Shown here one piece after another: positions 8,615 to 17,606 of a stretch of DNA of 53,058 nt. Both the position numbers and the translations under genes were made by a program. Source of the DNA: an uncultured Bacteroidota bacterium (GTDB lineage Bacteria > Bacteroidota > Bacteroidia > Bacteroidales > 4484-276). The notes under the pieces are model-generated. The model was given only the letters and a program-made list of their open reading frames with translations, was not told the DNA's origin and did no database searches. The DNA lies in contig CAJATL010000026.1 in the NCBI GenBank assembly GCA_903944895.1, positions 1 to 53,058 on the forward strand. Reading direction: 5' to 3'. Position 1 is the first letter of the stretch. Each line of letters opens with the position of its first letter.

Positions 8615-8704
8615 TAAAACCTGTGAGGATTCCGACACAGGTGTTCTAAAATTATCTGAACTTTAAAAATTGATTACAAGTTTTAAACGACTAAATCCAA
8701 AAAA

Positions 8705-10336
8705 ATGAAAAAAATTACCTTCTTCTTTCTAATCGTGCTTTTCCTTCAAATCCAGTTGCAAAGCCAAAGTATTTCGTGGGCAAAACAAGCCGGTGGCGAA
8801 GGTTCAGATCAGGGTTACGACATCAGCGTGGATGGCTTCGGAAATGTTTACGTAAGCGGCTGGTTTTCGGGAACGGCTCAATTTGGCACCGAAACCCTCA
8901 CCAGTTTTGGGATGCAGGACATTTTTATCGCAAGTTACGATTCGTCAGGACTTTTCAGATGGGTGAAACAGGCTGGAAGCAACGGCAACGAAGTTTGTGC
9001 CGGAATCATCACCAATGCCGGTGGAGATTCGTTTATCACCGGCTGGTTTTCGGAAACTTCGGATTTTGATGATTTTTCGGTGACCAGCGCCGGCAGTTAC
9101 GATATGTTTGTTGCTAAATATGATGCTTCGGGCTCTGTAAAATGGGTGAGCCGCGGTGGTGGCCCTTCTGACGATTACGGGAACCGGATTACGCTGGCCA
9201 ACGATGGCGGAGTCTGCATCGGCGGCAGCTTCCGTGAAACCATCTGGGTTGGCGACCACCAGCTTACAAGTTTGGGAAACCGCGACATCCTCCTCTCCCA
9301 TTTTTCGGCTGATGGCGATGTTGTTTGCGCCAAAAGCGCCGGCGGAACCGGCGAAGACCGTGCTTATGGGATTTTTCAGGATGGCGAAGGCAATTATTTC
9401 CTTACGGGATTTTTCAGTGGTACTGCCAGCTTTGACGAGATCGAACTCACCAGTCCGGCAATTATCAGCACTTACATCGCAAAAATGACCAACCAGGGAT
9501 TTTTCCAGTGGGTAAATATGGGCGGTGGAGCTGCCAACGATTTTGCCCGTGGTTTTGATATCGAAGCCGACGGCGAGGGAAATGTTTTTTCGACCGGCTT
9601 TTTTTCGGGATCGATAACTTTTGGAAATCAGAACTTATCAGCAACCGGTGGCCAATACGATTTTGATGCTTTTCTTACGAAAACAAACCCACAAGGCGAA
9701 TTAATCTGGGCTAAAAAAGCCGGCAGCAATGGCATCGACCAGGGAACGACACTTTTTGTAAATCCAACCGACGAAATTTTCCTTGGTGGTTTTTTTACGC
9801 AAACCTGCTATTTTGGTGATTTATCTGCCGAATCATCCGGGAAGTCGGATGTTTTTGCAACAAAATATGGTGCCGATGGAACGGCAGAATGGGTGATCAG
9901 CGCAGGCGGCAGCGAAAACGAATATGCGTATGGCGTTGTTAACGATGCTTCCGGAAGCCTTTATCTGACCGGAGTTTTTGCCGGAACTGCCGGATTTGGC
10001 AATAACAACCTGCAATCGGCCGGCGGAAATGACATTTTTGTCGCTAAGATTCCATCTACCTCAAGCGGATTCAATTTCCCTTCCGGAGATGGGCGTCAAA
10101 TCAGAATTATTCCCAATCCTGCAAAAGATTTTCTTCAAATCGTATTTAACGGAATCGGGGAAAATCCCGGAAAAATGAATCTTGAAATTCTGGATTTGGA
10201 AGGCAGGAAAGTTCTGTCTGAAATCAATATTTCTCCCGATCAAAAAATTGACATTTCATCTTTAAATCCGGGCACTTATCTGATCAGAATTAGCAATCCA
10301 GGATTTGCTTTTACAGAGAAATTTATCATAAAATAA
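8705..10336 (+). CDS. SBBP-repeat beta-propeller protein with T9SS type A sorting domain
   Basis: 543 aa with a signal peptide (MKKITFFFLIVLFLQIQLQS). Residues ~22-450 contain roughly eight degenerate repeats of about 50 residues of the type WAKQAGG..GSDQGYDISVDGFGNVYVSGWFSGTAQFG, i.e. SBBP beta-propeller blades. After a short linker, residues ~460-543 form a T9SS type A domain (IIPNPAKDFLQIVF ... ISSLNPGTYLIRISN ... KFIIK). It is likely secreted to the cell surface by type IX secretion. Ligand unknown. It stands between the fucosidase and an SDR gene, all on the plus strand but with gaps of 130 and 70 bp, so an operon is possible but unproven. Confidence 0.88.
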   Translation: MKKITFFFLIVLFLQIQLQSQSISWAKQAGGEGSDQGYDISVDGFGNVYVSGWFSGTAQFGTETLTSFGMQDIFIASYDSSGLFRWVKQAGSNGNEVCAGIITNAGGDSFITGWFSETSDFDDFSVTSAGSYDMFVAKYDASGSVKWVSRGGGPSDDYGNRITLANDGGVCIGGSFRETIWVGDHQLTSLGNRDILLSHFSADGDVVCAKSAGGTGEDRAYGIFQDGEGNYFLTGFFSGTASFDEIELTSPAIISTYIAKMTNQGFFQWVNMGGGAANDFARGFDIEADGEGNVFSTGFFSGSITFGNQNLSATGGQYDFDAFLTKTNPQGELIWAKKAGSNGIDQGTTLFVNPTDEIFLGGFFTQTCYFGDLSAESSGKSDVFATKYGADGTAEWVISAGGSENEYAYGVVNDASGSLYLTGVFAGTAGFGNNNLQSAGGNDIFVAKIPSTSSGFNFPSGDGRQIRIIPNPAKDFLQIVFNGIGENPGKMNLEILDLEGRKVLSEINISPDQKIDISSLNPGTYLIRISNPGFAFTEKFIIK

Positions 10337-10407
10337 ACCTTCGAGCTAAGTCAAAACGAAGGTGATGAAATGGAGAAAGTCCAACATCAAAAAAACATTC
10401 AGTTAAA

Positions 10408-11187
10408 ATGATCAGAACTGCAATTATTACCGGAGCCACCGGAGCAATCGGAAAAGCCATCGCCCGGCAAATGGCAGGACATGGTTTTAAAGTTACCATG
10501 ATTGCCCGCGATGAAATCCAGGCTAAAAAGGCAGTTGATGAAATTATCGCTGCAACCGGAAATCGGGATGTTAACTTTTTAATCGCCGATCTTTCGAGAA
10601 AATCTGAAATCATAAAACTCGCCAAGAGTTGGGCCGGTGCGCTAGATGTGTTGATTAACAATGCTGCTGCAACACCCCGAAGACCTGAAAAAACCCCTGA
10701 AGGCATCGAAATGCAGTTTGCAACAAATGTGCTTGGCTACTTCTGGATGATCAAATATTTCCATCCAATCCTCAAAAATGGAATTCATCCAAGAATTGTA
10801 AATGTTGCAAGTTATTGGGCTGGCGATATGGACATCAACGACCTCGAATGTAAAAGCCGGCATTACAACAACGACACCATTTACCGCCAATCCAAGCAGG
10901 CCGACCGGATGTTGACAACTGCTTTCGCCGAAAGGCTTAAAAATGAAGGCATCACGGTAAATGCCGTTCATCCGGGTGATGTAAATTCAAAACTAAGCAA
11001 TAACCTTGGTTATGGAGGCAGTCAAACCCCCGATCAAGGCGCCGACACACCTGTTTGGGCTGCAACAGCGCCGGAGCTGGAAGGAGTGACAGGAAAATAT
11101 TTTGAGCGCCGCAGCCCGGTTCATTGCCAGTTTTGTGACGATATAAAATTGGTGGAAGCGCTGTTTAAGATTTGCGAAGCGTACTAG
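10408..11187 (+). CDS. Short-chain dehydrogenase/reductase (SDR family)
   Basis: 259 aa, classical SDR length. The N-terminal Rossmann motif is IITGATGAIGKAIARQ (TGxxxGxG), the NNAA motif appears in DVLINNAAA, and the active-site pair is YRQSK (YxxxK) around residues 160-164, preceded by VNVASYW with the catalytic Ser. NAD(P)H-dependent reduction or oxidation of a carbonyl/alcohol is expected. The sequence around it resembles the retinol-dehydrogenase-like group, but the substrate cannot be told from sequence. The start ATG is the first in frame after a short AT-rich leader. Confidence 0.88.
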   Translation: MIRTAIITGATGAIGKAIARQMAGHGFKVTMIARDEIQAKKAVDEIIAATGNRDVNFLIADLSRKSEIIKLAKSWAGALDVLINNAAATPRRPEKTPEGIEMQFATNVLGYFWMIKYFHPILKNGIHPRIVNVASYWAGDMDINDLECKSRHYNNDTIYRQSKQADRMLTTAFAERLKNEGITVNAVHPGDVNSKLSNNLGYGGSQTPDQGADTPVWAATAPELEGVTGKYFERRSPVHCQFCDDIKLVEALFKICEAY

Positions 11188-11190
11188 AGC

Positions 11191-11225
11191 ATGTTAGCAA
11201 TTTGTGCTAGCATAGCCATTTTTGC
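11191..11225 (+). terminator. Possible terminator hairpin after the SDR gene
   Basis: The inverted repeat CATGTTAGCA / TGCTAGCATAG (G-U pairs allowed) is followed by a short T run (CCATTTTTGC) just after the SDR stop. A weak candidate. Confidence 0.4.
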
Positions 11226-11254
11226 AGAGCGCAAAGCGTCAAAAAACAACTGCC

Positions 11255-11370
11255 AACTTCTGACTTCTAACTAACTGCTAACTGGCAGCTGCTGACTGCT
11301 GACTTCTGTTCTGTCTTCTGTCTTCCGACTGACTGGCAACTGCCAACTGCTCACTGCCGACTGCCGACTT
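11255..11370. repeat. Drifting low-complexity repeat (CTGCCAACT / CTGACTTC type)
   Basis: About 115 bp built from variants of CTGCCAACTG, CTGACTTC and CTGCCGACT with no fixed period. Similar DNA is at 17425-17555 in the same orientation and 38662-38705 in the opposite one. No coding potential beyond the chance openness of repetitive DNA. Confidence 0.7.
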
Positions 11371-11375
11371 CCTCC

Positions 11376-12188
11376 TCACCCGCAATACCCCGATGCCCGT
11401 GAATAAATCATTTCAGGGTGCCAGTCGGTTTCCTGACCCAGAAACATCCGGGGTGCGATGTTGGTTTCGATACAACCCATTTGTTCGAGGAAGCCGGAAG
11501 CCGCAAAGTTTTCTTCGGGAATAACCACGATTTGCCCGGGTTTTGAAAGCTTAAACCTGAGCAGGCTTAATCCTGATTCGCTGCTTTCGGCGGCAATAAA
11601 TCCTGCTCCAAAATCAGGCAGGTAAAATCCCTGAATTCCGTTTTTATCAAAAACATAACCTTTCGAAATAAAATTTGAAAGTAATAGCTTTCGGTCCTCC
11701 CCTGTACAAAACTTGTCGATGGCAAGGATTTTCTCAAAATCTGTTTTCCTGATTTTCCGGATATAGCCTTCATCCTGCCAATCCAGCAGAAGCGGGCATT
11801 TGTAAAAACTATATTTCAGGCTTGTTTTAAAACCTAATTTATAGTAAACCGGCATGCCGCTGCTGGTGGCGATCAACAAAATGGAGCGGCAGTTTCGCCG
11901 TATAAATTCATCAGCAATTGTTTTGGTTATTGCCGTGCCGATTCCCCGTAGCCGGAACTTTTCATCGACGATGATGTTCCCGGCCCATCCTGCCTTTCCC
12001 GTAAAAATACCGTTGCCGGTGGCCACAATCCGGCCTTCGGATTTTGCAGTAAAAGCAAAAAAATAGTCCTTCCCAAAATGCTGGAGTAAAAATGCAGGCA
12101 GGTCGAAATTCCAATCAGCAGGGGCGAAATTTTTAAGTTCAGGAATTTCCTCCCTTTTTAATGCTTCGATTTGATAATTTGTTTTCAT
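11376..12188 (-). CDS. GNAT-family N-acetyltransferase
   Basis: 270 aa. The first ~140 residues form a GNAT fold. Acetyl-CoA-binding motif A reads NIIVDEKFRLRGIGTAITKTI (R/QxxGxG/A), and motif B includes YYKLGFK. The C-terminal half (residues ~145-270) is a second, less conserved domain, as in two-domain GNAT proteins of the YitI/Eis-like type. The acceptor substrate is unknown. It begins 4 bp after the stop of the TauE/SafE gene, so the two form an operon. Moderate confidence on family, none on substrate. Confidence 0.82.
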   Translation of the reverse strand: MKTNYQIEALKREEIPELKNFAPADWNFDLPAFLLQHFGKDYFFAFTAKSEGRIVATGNGIFTGKAGWAGNIIVDEKFRLRGIGTAITKTIADEFIRRNCRSILLIATSSGMPVYYKLGFKTSLKYSFYKCPLLLDWQDEGYIRKIRKTDFEKILAIDKFCTGEDRKLLLSNFISKGYVFDKNGIQGFYLPDFGAGFIAAESSESGLSLLRFKLSKPGQIVVIPEENFAASGFLEQMGCIETNIAPRMFLGQETDWHPEMIYSRASGYCG

Positions 12189-12192
12189 CAGC

Positions 12193-12918
12193 TTAACCCA
12201 AAATCACTTTAAAAATTAGCATCAGGCCAAGCAGAGCCAGCAGCGCGTAAATCCAGGCATAGAATTTTTCGGCATCAAATTTCTGATGCAGCCATTCCCC
12301 AATAAAAACACTGGCAAAAACCAAAGGCAGTCCTCCCAGGAAGTAGTTTAAAACCCTGAGATCGATATTTCCTGCAATGATATGCCCGGCAACCACACCA
12401 ATTCCCGAAAACATAAAGAAAGCCTGGAGGGTGGCGCGGAATTCGGCCGGTTGATATTTTTTTGTAGTAAGAAGCATGATTACCGGAGGGGCGCTCGTGT
12501 TATAGGCGGCACCCAGCATTCCACCGGCAAATCCGGCGATGTAAGTGATTATTCCGTGCTGCTGTTTAAAAATCACGAATTTTCCCCATTTAAAAATTAC
12601 AAACACGACGATGATGATCCCAAGAAAAAGGATGATGACATTTTCACCGGTGTTTTTAAGATAAAACAGGCCAACGGGAATGCCTAACAAAGAAGCAAAA
12701 GCGAGTTTTCCAGCCATTTTAAAATTCGCTTCCCGCCGGTTGCGGAAAAAAATCATTGTAGCAATCACCAGCGCAAGCAGGGCCATGAGCGGGGCTGCCA
12801 GCCTGATACCCACCAAAATGGTGAGCAGCGGCATCGCCACAAGCGCATCGCCAAAGCCAAAGGTAGCCCGCACCAGAAACGCGACAAAAATAATCAGGAA
12901 AACCAAAAATAAATCCAT
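12193..12918 (-). CDS. TauE/SafE family sulfite/organosulfonate exporter-like permease
   Basis: 241 aa and strongly hydrophobic, with 7-8 membrane helices. The N-terminus ATFGFGDALVAMPLLTILVG carries the G-F-G-D-x-x-x-x-P motif of TauE/SafE, and the second repeat IAGFAGGMLGAAYNTSAPPVIML carries the matching G-x-x-x-G...PP motif, in keeping with the internal duplication of the family. It is expected in the inner membrane, exporting a small sulfur-containing or other organic anion; the substrate is not predictable. It is the first gene of a two-gene unit with the GNAT gene. The ~300 bp upstream (12919-13222) hold no gene I can support. Confidence 0.9.
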   Translation of the reverse strand: MDLFLVFLIIFVAFLVRATFGFGDALVAMPLLTILVGIRLAAPLMALLALVIATMIFFRNRREANFKMAGKLAFASLLGIPVGLFYLKNTGENVIILFLGIIIVVFVIFKWGKFVIFKQQHGIITYIAGFAGGMLGAAYNTSAPPVIMLLTTKKYQPAEFRATLQAFFMFSGIGVVAGHIIAGNIDLRVLNYFLGGLPLVFASVFIGEWLHQKFDAEKFYAWIYALLALLGLMLIFKVILG

Positions 12919-13222
12919 CGGGTCGTTTTCATGTAAGTTCTAATGAATGATTTGAAAATCCATTTGTACAAATTTTGAAGGCAAAGATAACACCCTCAAA
13001 AACATGGCGAATTTTATTTATGAATTGGGAGCTTCGAAGCATATCTTTCAACACATTTCAAATCATTATCCCGGAGCCACAAAACTGATCTTTTGTTTTT
13101 ATTCTATCTTTGAGCCTTGCTATTTCCGGAAATTTGTAGTCAGAATTTCTTTGAAATAGATACTTTTTCCAGTGCCAATAAAATGGCTGATATGATTGTT
13201 AAAAGAATATCCAAATTTAAAA

Positions 13223-15574
13223 ATGAAAAAAAGAATTCGTCATTTCCTACTGAAAAAAAGCCTCACGGCGCTGCTTTTCATCATTTTGCTTTTGCAGGCT
13301 GCTGCTGGCTCATCGCAATCCTGCAACTACAAACTGACCATGTACGACAGTTATGGTGATGGCTGGAATGGCGGATATCTCGAGGTTTTCATCAACAGCG
13401 CGTTTGTTGGCAATTTTTCAGGCGCCAATTATGCGAGTGCGGCAACATTCGGGGTGAGCACTGCCGACGAGATCGAACTTTACTATCATTCAGGCTCGTA
13501 TGAAGAAGAAAATACTTATTATTTGTACGATGCCGCCTGGAATTTTGTTTTTTCGGATGGCCCGAATCCTCAGACAGGGTTAGCCTTTTCGGTAACGGGA
13601 AACTGCAATACGATGGTAGTTCCGGGCAGCCACCCCTGCACAGCCATGCCCGTTGACACCGGTCAGTGTGTTATCGCCGACAACTCAGCCATGACAGGCT
13701 CCGGGCTTAATGCCGGTTGTGCCAGTTATGCAGGCGCCGACATCTGGTTTTCGCTGCCGACACCTTCATCGGGCAATGTAAGTTTTGAAACCGGCAATGG
13801 AACTATAAACGACACGGGCATTGCGGTGTGGAGCGATATTACCTGCTCCTCCCCCAGACGAATTGCTTGTGATGATGACGGCGGAAACGGCTCTTTTTCG
13901 ATGCTTTCGTTATTTGATCTCCCGCAAGGGCAAATGCTTTTTATCCAGGTCTGGGGCTACGGTGGCGCCACCGGTTCGTTTGAGTTGTGTGTTAAAGATT
14001 TAGGGCAGGTAATTCTGGAAAGTTCGGAATTGCCGATTGTCATGATCAATACTTTGGGGCAAACCATTGTGCCGGATGTAAAAATTGATGCATTGATGGA
14101 AATCAAATATTACGGCCCGGATAGCCTCACTTTTGTTTCCGACACTGCCAATGAATACAACGGGCACGTTGGCATCGAAATTCGCGGGGCTTCGTCGTCC
14201 GGTTATCCACAGCATCCTTATGGTTTTGAAACACGCACCGAAACCGGAGGAAATAACAATGTTTCTATCCTGGGAATGCCTGCTGAAAATGATTGGGTTT
14301 TGATTTCAAATTATAACGACCGCTCCTTAATCAGAAACCCGCTGGCTTTTAAACTTTTTGCTGAGATGGGAAATTACAGTCCGCGCACCAGCCTTTGCGA
14401 AGTGTTGCTCGACAGCGCCTACCAGGGCATTTATGTTTTTGGTGAGAAAATCAAACGCGACAACGGCCGGGTTGACATTGCCACCTTAAATCCTGCCGAC
14501 ACTACCGGCGATGAGCTTACCGGCGGATATATCCTCCAGCAGAATTACTGGGATGCCAATAACAGTTTTCAGTCCAATTTTTCGCCCATCGATCACCCGG
14601 GTTTTGATGTTCATTTTGTTTACGAATACCCAAAACCCGACGAGATCATGGCTCCCCAAAAAACCTATATCGCTGCCTTTGTGGACAGCCTCGAAACAGC
14701 GCTTTACAGCGATGATTTTGCCGATTCGCTCAACGGTTACCGGAAATACCTCGATATAAAATCATTTATCGACTATTTTCTGGTTAACGAATTAAGCCGT
14801 AACAATGATGGTTTTAAGAAAAGTGTATTCTTCTATAAAGATAAATTTTCGAATGGCGGCAAGTTAAAAGCGGGGCCTGTCTGGGATTTCGACTGGGCCT
14901 GGAAAAATCTCTGGGGATGCTCGATTTTCGAAAACATTGATGGCTCAGGCTGGGCGCATCATATCAACGATTGCCCCACGGATAATTATTCCTGTGGCTG
15001 GTATATTCGTTTGTTGCAGGACAACAATTTCACGAAAGACCTGAGATGTGCCTGGGAAGACTACCGCCAGACCATTTTAGACACTACTTACATTTTTTCG
15101 TACATCGACAGTGTCGGTAGCCTGGTTCAAAATGCGCAGGTGAGGCATTTCCAGAAATGGCCGATTCTCGGCATCAGCGGCCCGGCACCCGAAGTAGGTG
15201 CCATTGCCACAACCTACAATGCCGAACTCGATACCCTCAAACACTGGATAAATCTACGCCTGGCATGGCTCGATGCCAACATCCCCGGACTTTGCCTTGG
15301 TGTAATAAATCAGGCTGACGAAAACGCGATGCCAAAAACTCTGAAATACTTTCCAAATCCCGGCTCCGGAAAGATACATTTTGAAGGATTTCTTCAAGGC
15401 ACTGCCCCTTTCGAAATGAAAATCTTCGATGCCGAAGGCCGCCAAATCGATCACTTTTTGCTTGATTCCGGCGAGGTACAATTGGATTATCAGCTAAAAG
15501 ATAAAGGATTTTACTATTTCACCATCTCTAATTCCACCGGGATTTCGCAGCGTGGGAAAGTTATTGTGATTTAG
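13223..15574 (+). CDS. CotH kinase family surface protein with T9SS type A sorting domain
   Basis: Read from the ATG at 13223 (MKKRIRHFLLKKS...), giving a signal peptide; an in-frame TTG at 13196 would add nine unlikely residues. Residues ~30-130 form a Cys-flanked beta domain (YDSYGDGWNGGYLEVFIN). Residues ~140-270 resemble a PPC-like beta domain with DTGQCVIADNSA and CDDDGGNG. Residues ~290-690 are a CotH-like domain (GIEIRGASSSGYPQ, WVLISNYNDRSLIRNPLAFKL, GPVWDFDWAWKN), an atypical kinase fold. The last ~75 residues are the T9SS domain (KYFPNPGSGKIHFEG). CotH proteins are protein kinases in spore coats; many bacterial surface forms are uncharacterised. No spore genes are present, so the substrate is unknown. 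Confidence 0.87.
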   Translation: MKKRIRHFLLKKSLTALLFIILLLQAAAGSSQSCNYKLTMYDSYGDGWNGGYLEVFINSAFVGNFSGANYASAATFGVSTADEIELYYHSGSYEEENTYYLYDAAWNFVFSDGPNPQTGLAFSVTGNCNTMVVPGSHPCTAMPVDTGQCVIADNSAMTGSGLNAGCASYAGADIWFSLPTPSSGNVSFETGNGTINDTGIAVWSDITCSSPRRIACDDDGGNGSFSMLSLFDLPQGQMLFIQVWGYGGATGSFELCVKDLGQVILESSELPIVMINTLGQTIVPDVKIDALMEIKYYGPDSLTFVSDTANEYNGHVGIEIRGASSSGYPQHPYGFETRTETGGNNNVSILGMPAENDWVLISNYNDRSLIRNPLAFKLFAEMGNYSPRTSLCEVLLDSAYQGIYVFGEKIKRDNGRVDIATLNPADTTGDELTGGYILQQNYWDANNSFQSNFSPIDHPGFDVHFVYEYPKPDEIMAPQKTYIAAFVDSLETALYSDDFADSLNGYRKYLDIKSFIDYFLVNELSRNNDGFKKSVFFYKDKFSNGGKLKAGPVWDFDWAWKNLWGCSIFENIDGSGWAHHINDCPTDNYSCGWYIRLLQDNNFTKDLRCAWEDYRQTILDTTYIFSYIDSVGSLVQNAQVRHFQKWPILGISGPAPEVGAIATTYNAELDTLKHWINLRLAWLDANIPGLCLGVINQADENAMPKTLKYFPNPGSGKIHFEGFLQGTAPFEMKIFDAEGRQIDHFLLDSGEVQLDYQLKDKGFYYFTISNSTGISQRGKVIVI

Positions 15575-15733
15575 AAAAGCTGGTTTGTTTTTGGGGGGGT
15601 GGTGTTTCAAAATTGGAATGTTTGATTTTAAAATAGAATATTTCAAAACTTCAAATTACTTGAAATTCGTTGCGGAAAACAAAAATAGTCACCCGTAAGT
15701 AAGTGACTATTAATGTTTTATACTTGTTATCTG

Positions 15734-15806
15734 TCTCCCCGGAAGGACTCGAACCTTCGGCCCGATGATTAAGAGTCATCTGCTCTACCAACTGAGCTAC
15801 GGAGAG
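15734..15806 (-). tRNA. tRNA-Lys (anticodon CTT)
   Basis: A 73-nt cloverleaf on the minus strand. Acceptor CTCTCCG pairs with CGGGGAG, the D-arm is GCTCAGTTGGTAGAGC, the anticodon stem GATGA/TCATC frames loop CTCTTAA (anticodon CTT), and the T-arm is GAAGGTTCGAGTCCTTC with discriminator A. CCA is not encoded. Confidence 0.95.
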
Positions 15807-15923
15807 CTGTAAATTTGGAGGCGCAAAATTAACATCTTTTTTATACTGTCCCAACAAAATTCTAAAATCTTAGCCCGACTTGCCTTCCTTTAAATCCCGG
15901 CTTCACCAAAACTAATTTCCGGA

Positions 15924-15952
15924 TTTGCTGTTTATTTTTAAAACTAACTTTG
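15924..15952 (+). promoter_or_regulatory. Candidate Bacteroidota promoter for meaB (TTTG ... TAACTTTG)
   Basis: A TTTG box at 15924-15927 and TAACTTTG at 15945-15952 match the -33 TTTG and -7 TAnnTTTG pattern of Bacteroidota primary sigma, 17 bp apart. The predicted start is ~20 bp before the ATG at 15977. Confidence 0.5.
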
Positions 15953-15976
15953 CGACTGTAAAAACAAAAAGTGGCT

Positions 15977-17086
15977 ATGCCTTACAAGGATCATCAAAAT
16001 CATGAATCTGCCCTGAAAGTTAACGAGGGAATCGAACAACCTGAACAGGTGAGCCCATCTGCTGTTGAGCGTTTTAAAAGCAAAAAGCAGCAGTTGCTCA
16101 AACCAGACGAATATGTCCAGGGAATCCTGTCGGGTAACCGCACCATTTTGAGCAAAGCCATCACCCTGGTCGAAAGTGTTAATCCTTTGCATTATGCGCT
16201 TGCCCAGGATGTGATCGAAAAATGCCTGCCACATTCAGGAAATTCGGTTCGCGTTGGAATTACCGGCGTTCCTGGTGTAGGGAAAAGTACTTTTATCGAA
16301 GCCCTCGGAAAACACCTGACCGCTTCTGGGTTTAAACTGGCGGTTTTGGCCATCGATCCAAGCAGCAGCCGCACCAAAGGCAGCATCCTTGGCGATAAGA
16401 CCAGGATGGAGGATTTGTCAACCGACAAAAATGCTTTTATCCGTCCTTCACCTTCGGCCGGATCGCTGGGTGGAGTTGCACGAAAAACCAACGAAACCAT
16501 TATCCTGTGTGAAGCTGCCGGCTTTGATGTGATTTTTATCGAGACGGTGGGCGTAGGACAATCTGAAATTGCCGTCCATTCGATGGTTGATTTTTTCCTG
16601 CTGCTGATGCTTGCTGGTGCCGGCGACGAATTGCAGGGCATCAAACGCGGCATCATGGAAATGGCCGATGCCATTTACATCAACAAAGCCGACGGCGACA
16701 ATATCCATAAAGCCAACCAGGCCAAAACCGAGTATAAAAATGCGCTTCATCTTTTCCCGCCAACGGAGTCGGGCTGGATACCACAGGTTGGACTTTGCAG
16801 CGCGCGGTCGAAGCAAGGAATCGAAGATGTGTGGCAGACAATCAGAAAATATGAAGATTTCACAAAAGCGAATGGATTCTTTCAAAAGAAGCGCCACGAT
16901 CAGAAAGTTCAAATCATGTTCGGAACCATTCACGAAAACCTGAAAAGCGGTTTCTATCAAAACGAAACCATCCAAAACAGCCTGGCACAGGTTAATAAAG
17001 ATTTGCTGAGCGACAAAATCAGTTCGTACATCGCAGCTCAAAGGCTTCTGGAAATTTATTTTTCATCGAAACGAACCGAGGGATGA
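15977..17086 (+). CDS. meaB: Methylmalonyl-CoA mutase-associated GTPase MeaB
   Basis: About 369 aa from ATG 15977; a GTG two codons upstream (15971) is the alternative. It is a G3E-family P-loop GTPase with Walker A GITGVPGVGKSTFIEALGKHL, the segment LAIDPSSSRTKGSILGDKTRM, FIETVGVGQSE (Walker B/switch) and YINKADGDN as the NKxD guanine-specificity motif. MeaB protects and reloads adenosylcobalamin-dependent methylmalonyl-CoA mutase, linking to propionate/succinate metabolism. The mutase genes are not in this window, so the partner is encoded elsewhere. A promoter-like TTTG/TAACTTTG pair lies just upstream. Confidence 0.93.
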   Translation: MPYKDHQNHESALKVNEGIEQPEQVSPSAVERFKSKKQQLLKPDEYVQGILSGNRTILSKAITLVESVNPLHYALAQDVIEKCLPHSGNSVRVGITGVPGVGKSTFIEALGKHLTASGFKLAVLAIDPSSSRTKGSILGDKTRMEDLSTDKNAFIRPSPSAGSLGGVARKTNETIILCEAAGFDVIFIETVGVGQSEIAVHSMVDFFLLLMLAGAGDELQGIKRGIMEMADAIYINKADGDNIHKANQAKTEYKNALHLFPPTESGWIPQVGLCSARSKQGIEDVWQTIRKYEDFTKANGFFQKKRHDQKVQIMFGTIHENLKSGFYQNETIQNSLAQVNKDLLSDKISSYIAAQRLLEIYFSSKRTEG

Positions 17087-17094
17087 AAGCCGGG

Positions 17095-17425
17095 GAAGGA
17101 TGGAAGAATTCGACAATGAGGCAATTCGACGATTCGACAATGGAAGAATGAAAAAATGAAAAAATGAAATGATGGAATGGTGGAATGTTGGAAGATTGGA
17201 AAGGCAGTGGAATTTAACAATTCGACAATTTGATAATTCGACAATGGAAGAATGGAAAAATGGAATGATGGAAGAATGGAAGAGTGGAGTGATGGAAAGG
17301 CAGAGGAATGGAACAATTCGACAATTTGACCCCCGATAGCTATCGGGGCGACAATGGAAGAATGGATGAATGGAAAAATGGAATGATGGAATGATGGAAA
17401 AATGGAAGATTCTTTGATTCCGGCA
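17095..17425. repeat. Low-complexity GGAAGAATGGAAAAATGG-type repeat tract
   Basis: About 330 bp made of drifting 7-10 bp words (GGAATGATGGAA, GACAATTCGACAATTTGA, GGAAGAATGG), interrupted at 17331-17348 by the CCCGATAGCTATCGGG palindrome. Open frames here on both strands are by-products of the repeats and give Phe/Ser/His/Ile-rich or Glu/Trp/Met-rich translations. Confidence 0.8.
17331..17348. repeat. Perfect 18-bp palindrome CCCCGATAGCTATCGGGG, copy 2
   Basis: Identical to the copy at 8597-8614. Here it is embedded in a simple-sequence tract, immediately between two copies of the word GACAAT. Confidence 0.8.
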
Positions 17426-17560
17426 AACTGTCAACTGCTCCCTGGCAACTGCCGACTTCAAACTGCAAACTGGCAACTGCCAACTGGGGACTTACGCCTT
17501 ACGCCTTTTGCCTTACGACTGCCCACTGCCAACTGGCGACTGCCGACTTCTCCCTGCGCT
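17425..17560. repeat. Drifting low-complexity repeat (CAACTGCCGACTTC type)
   Basis: About 135 bp of variants of GGCAACTGCC, AACTGCAAACT and TTACGCCTTACGCC, directly following the GGAAGAATGG tract and ending ~45 bp before the AcpH-like gene. Same word family as 11255-11370. Confidence 0.7.
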
Positions 17561-17606
17561 TTGCTAAAAATGAAAATCAAAACTATCAATTGAAAAACCT
17601 GATCTC

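Noticed and set aside
12919-13222. Possible small gene upstream of the CotH gene
   Set aside because: A plus-strand frame (13117-13359) mostly overlaps the CotH signal region out of frame and has no recognisable feature; the rest of the gap shows nothing.
16192-17041. Long antisense frames (160 and 197 aa) within meaB
   Set aside because: They lie entirely opposite a conserved GTPase gene and have compositions expected of antisense frames.
17056-17476. Two long minus-strand frames over the GGAAGAATGG tract, giving Phe/His/Ser/Ile-rich proteins
   Set aside because: The DNA is simple-sequence repeat; the frames are open only because the repeat lacks stops in that direction, and they have no start context or domain.
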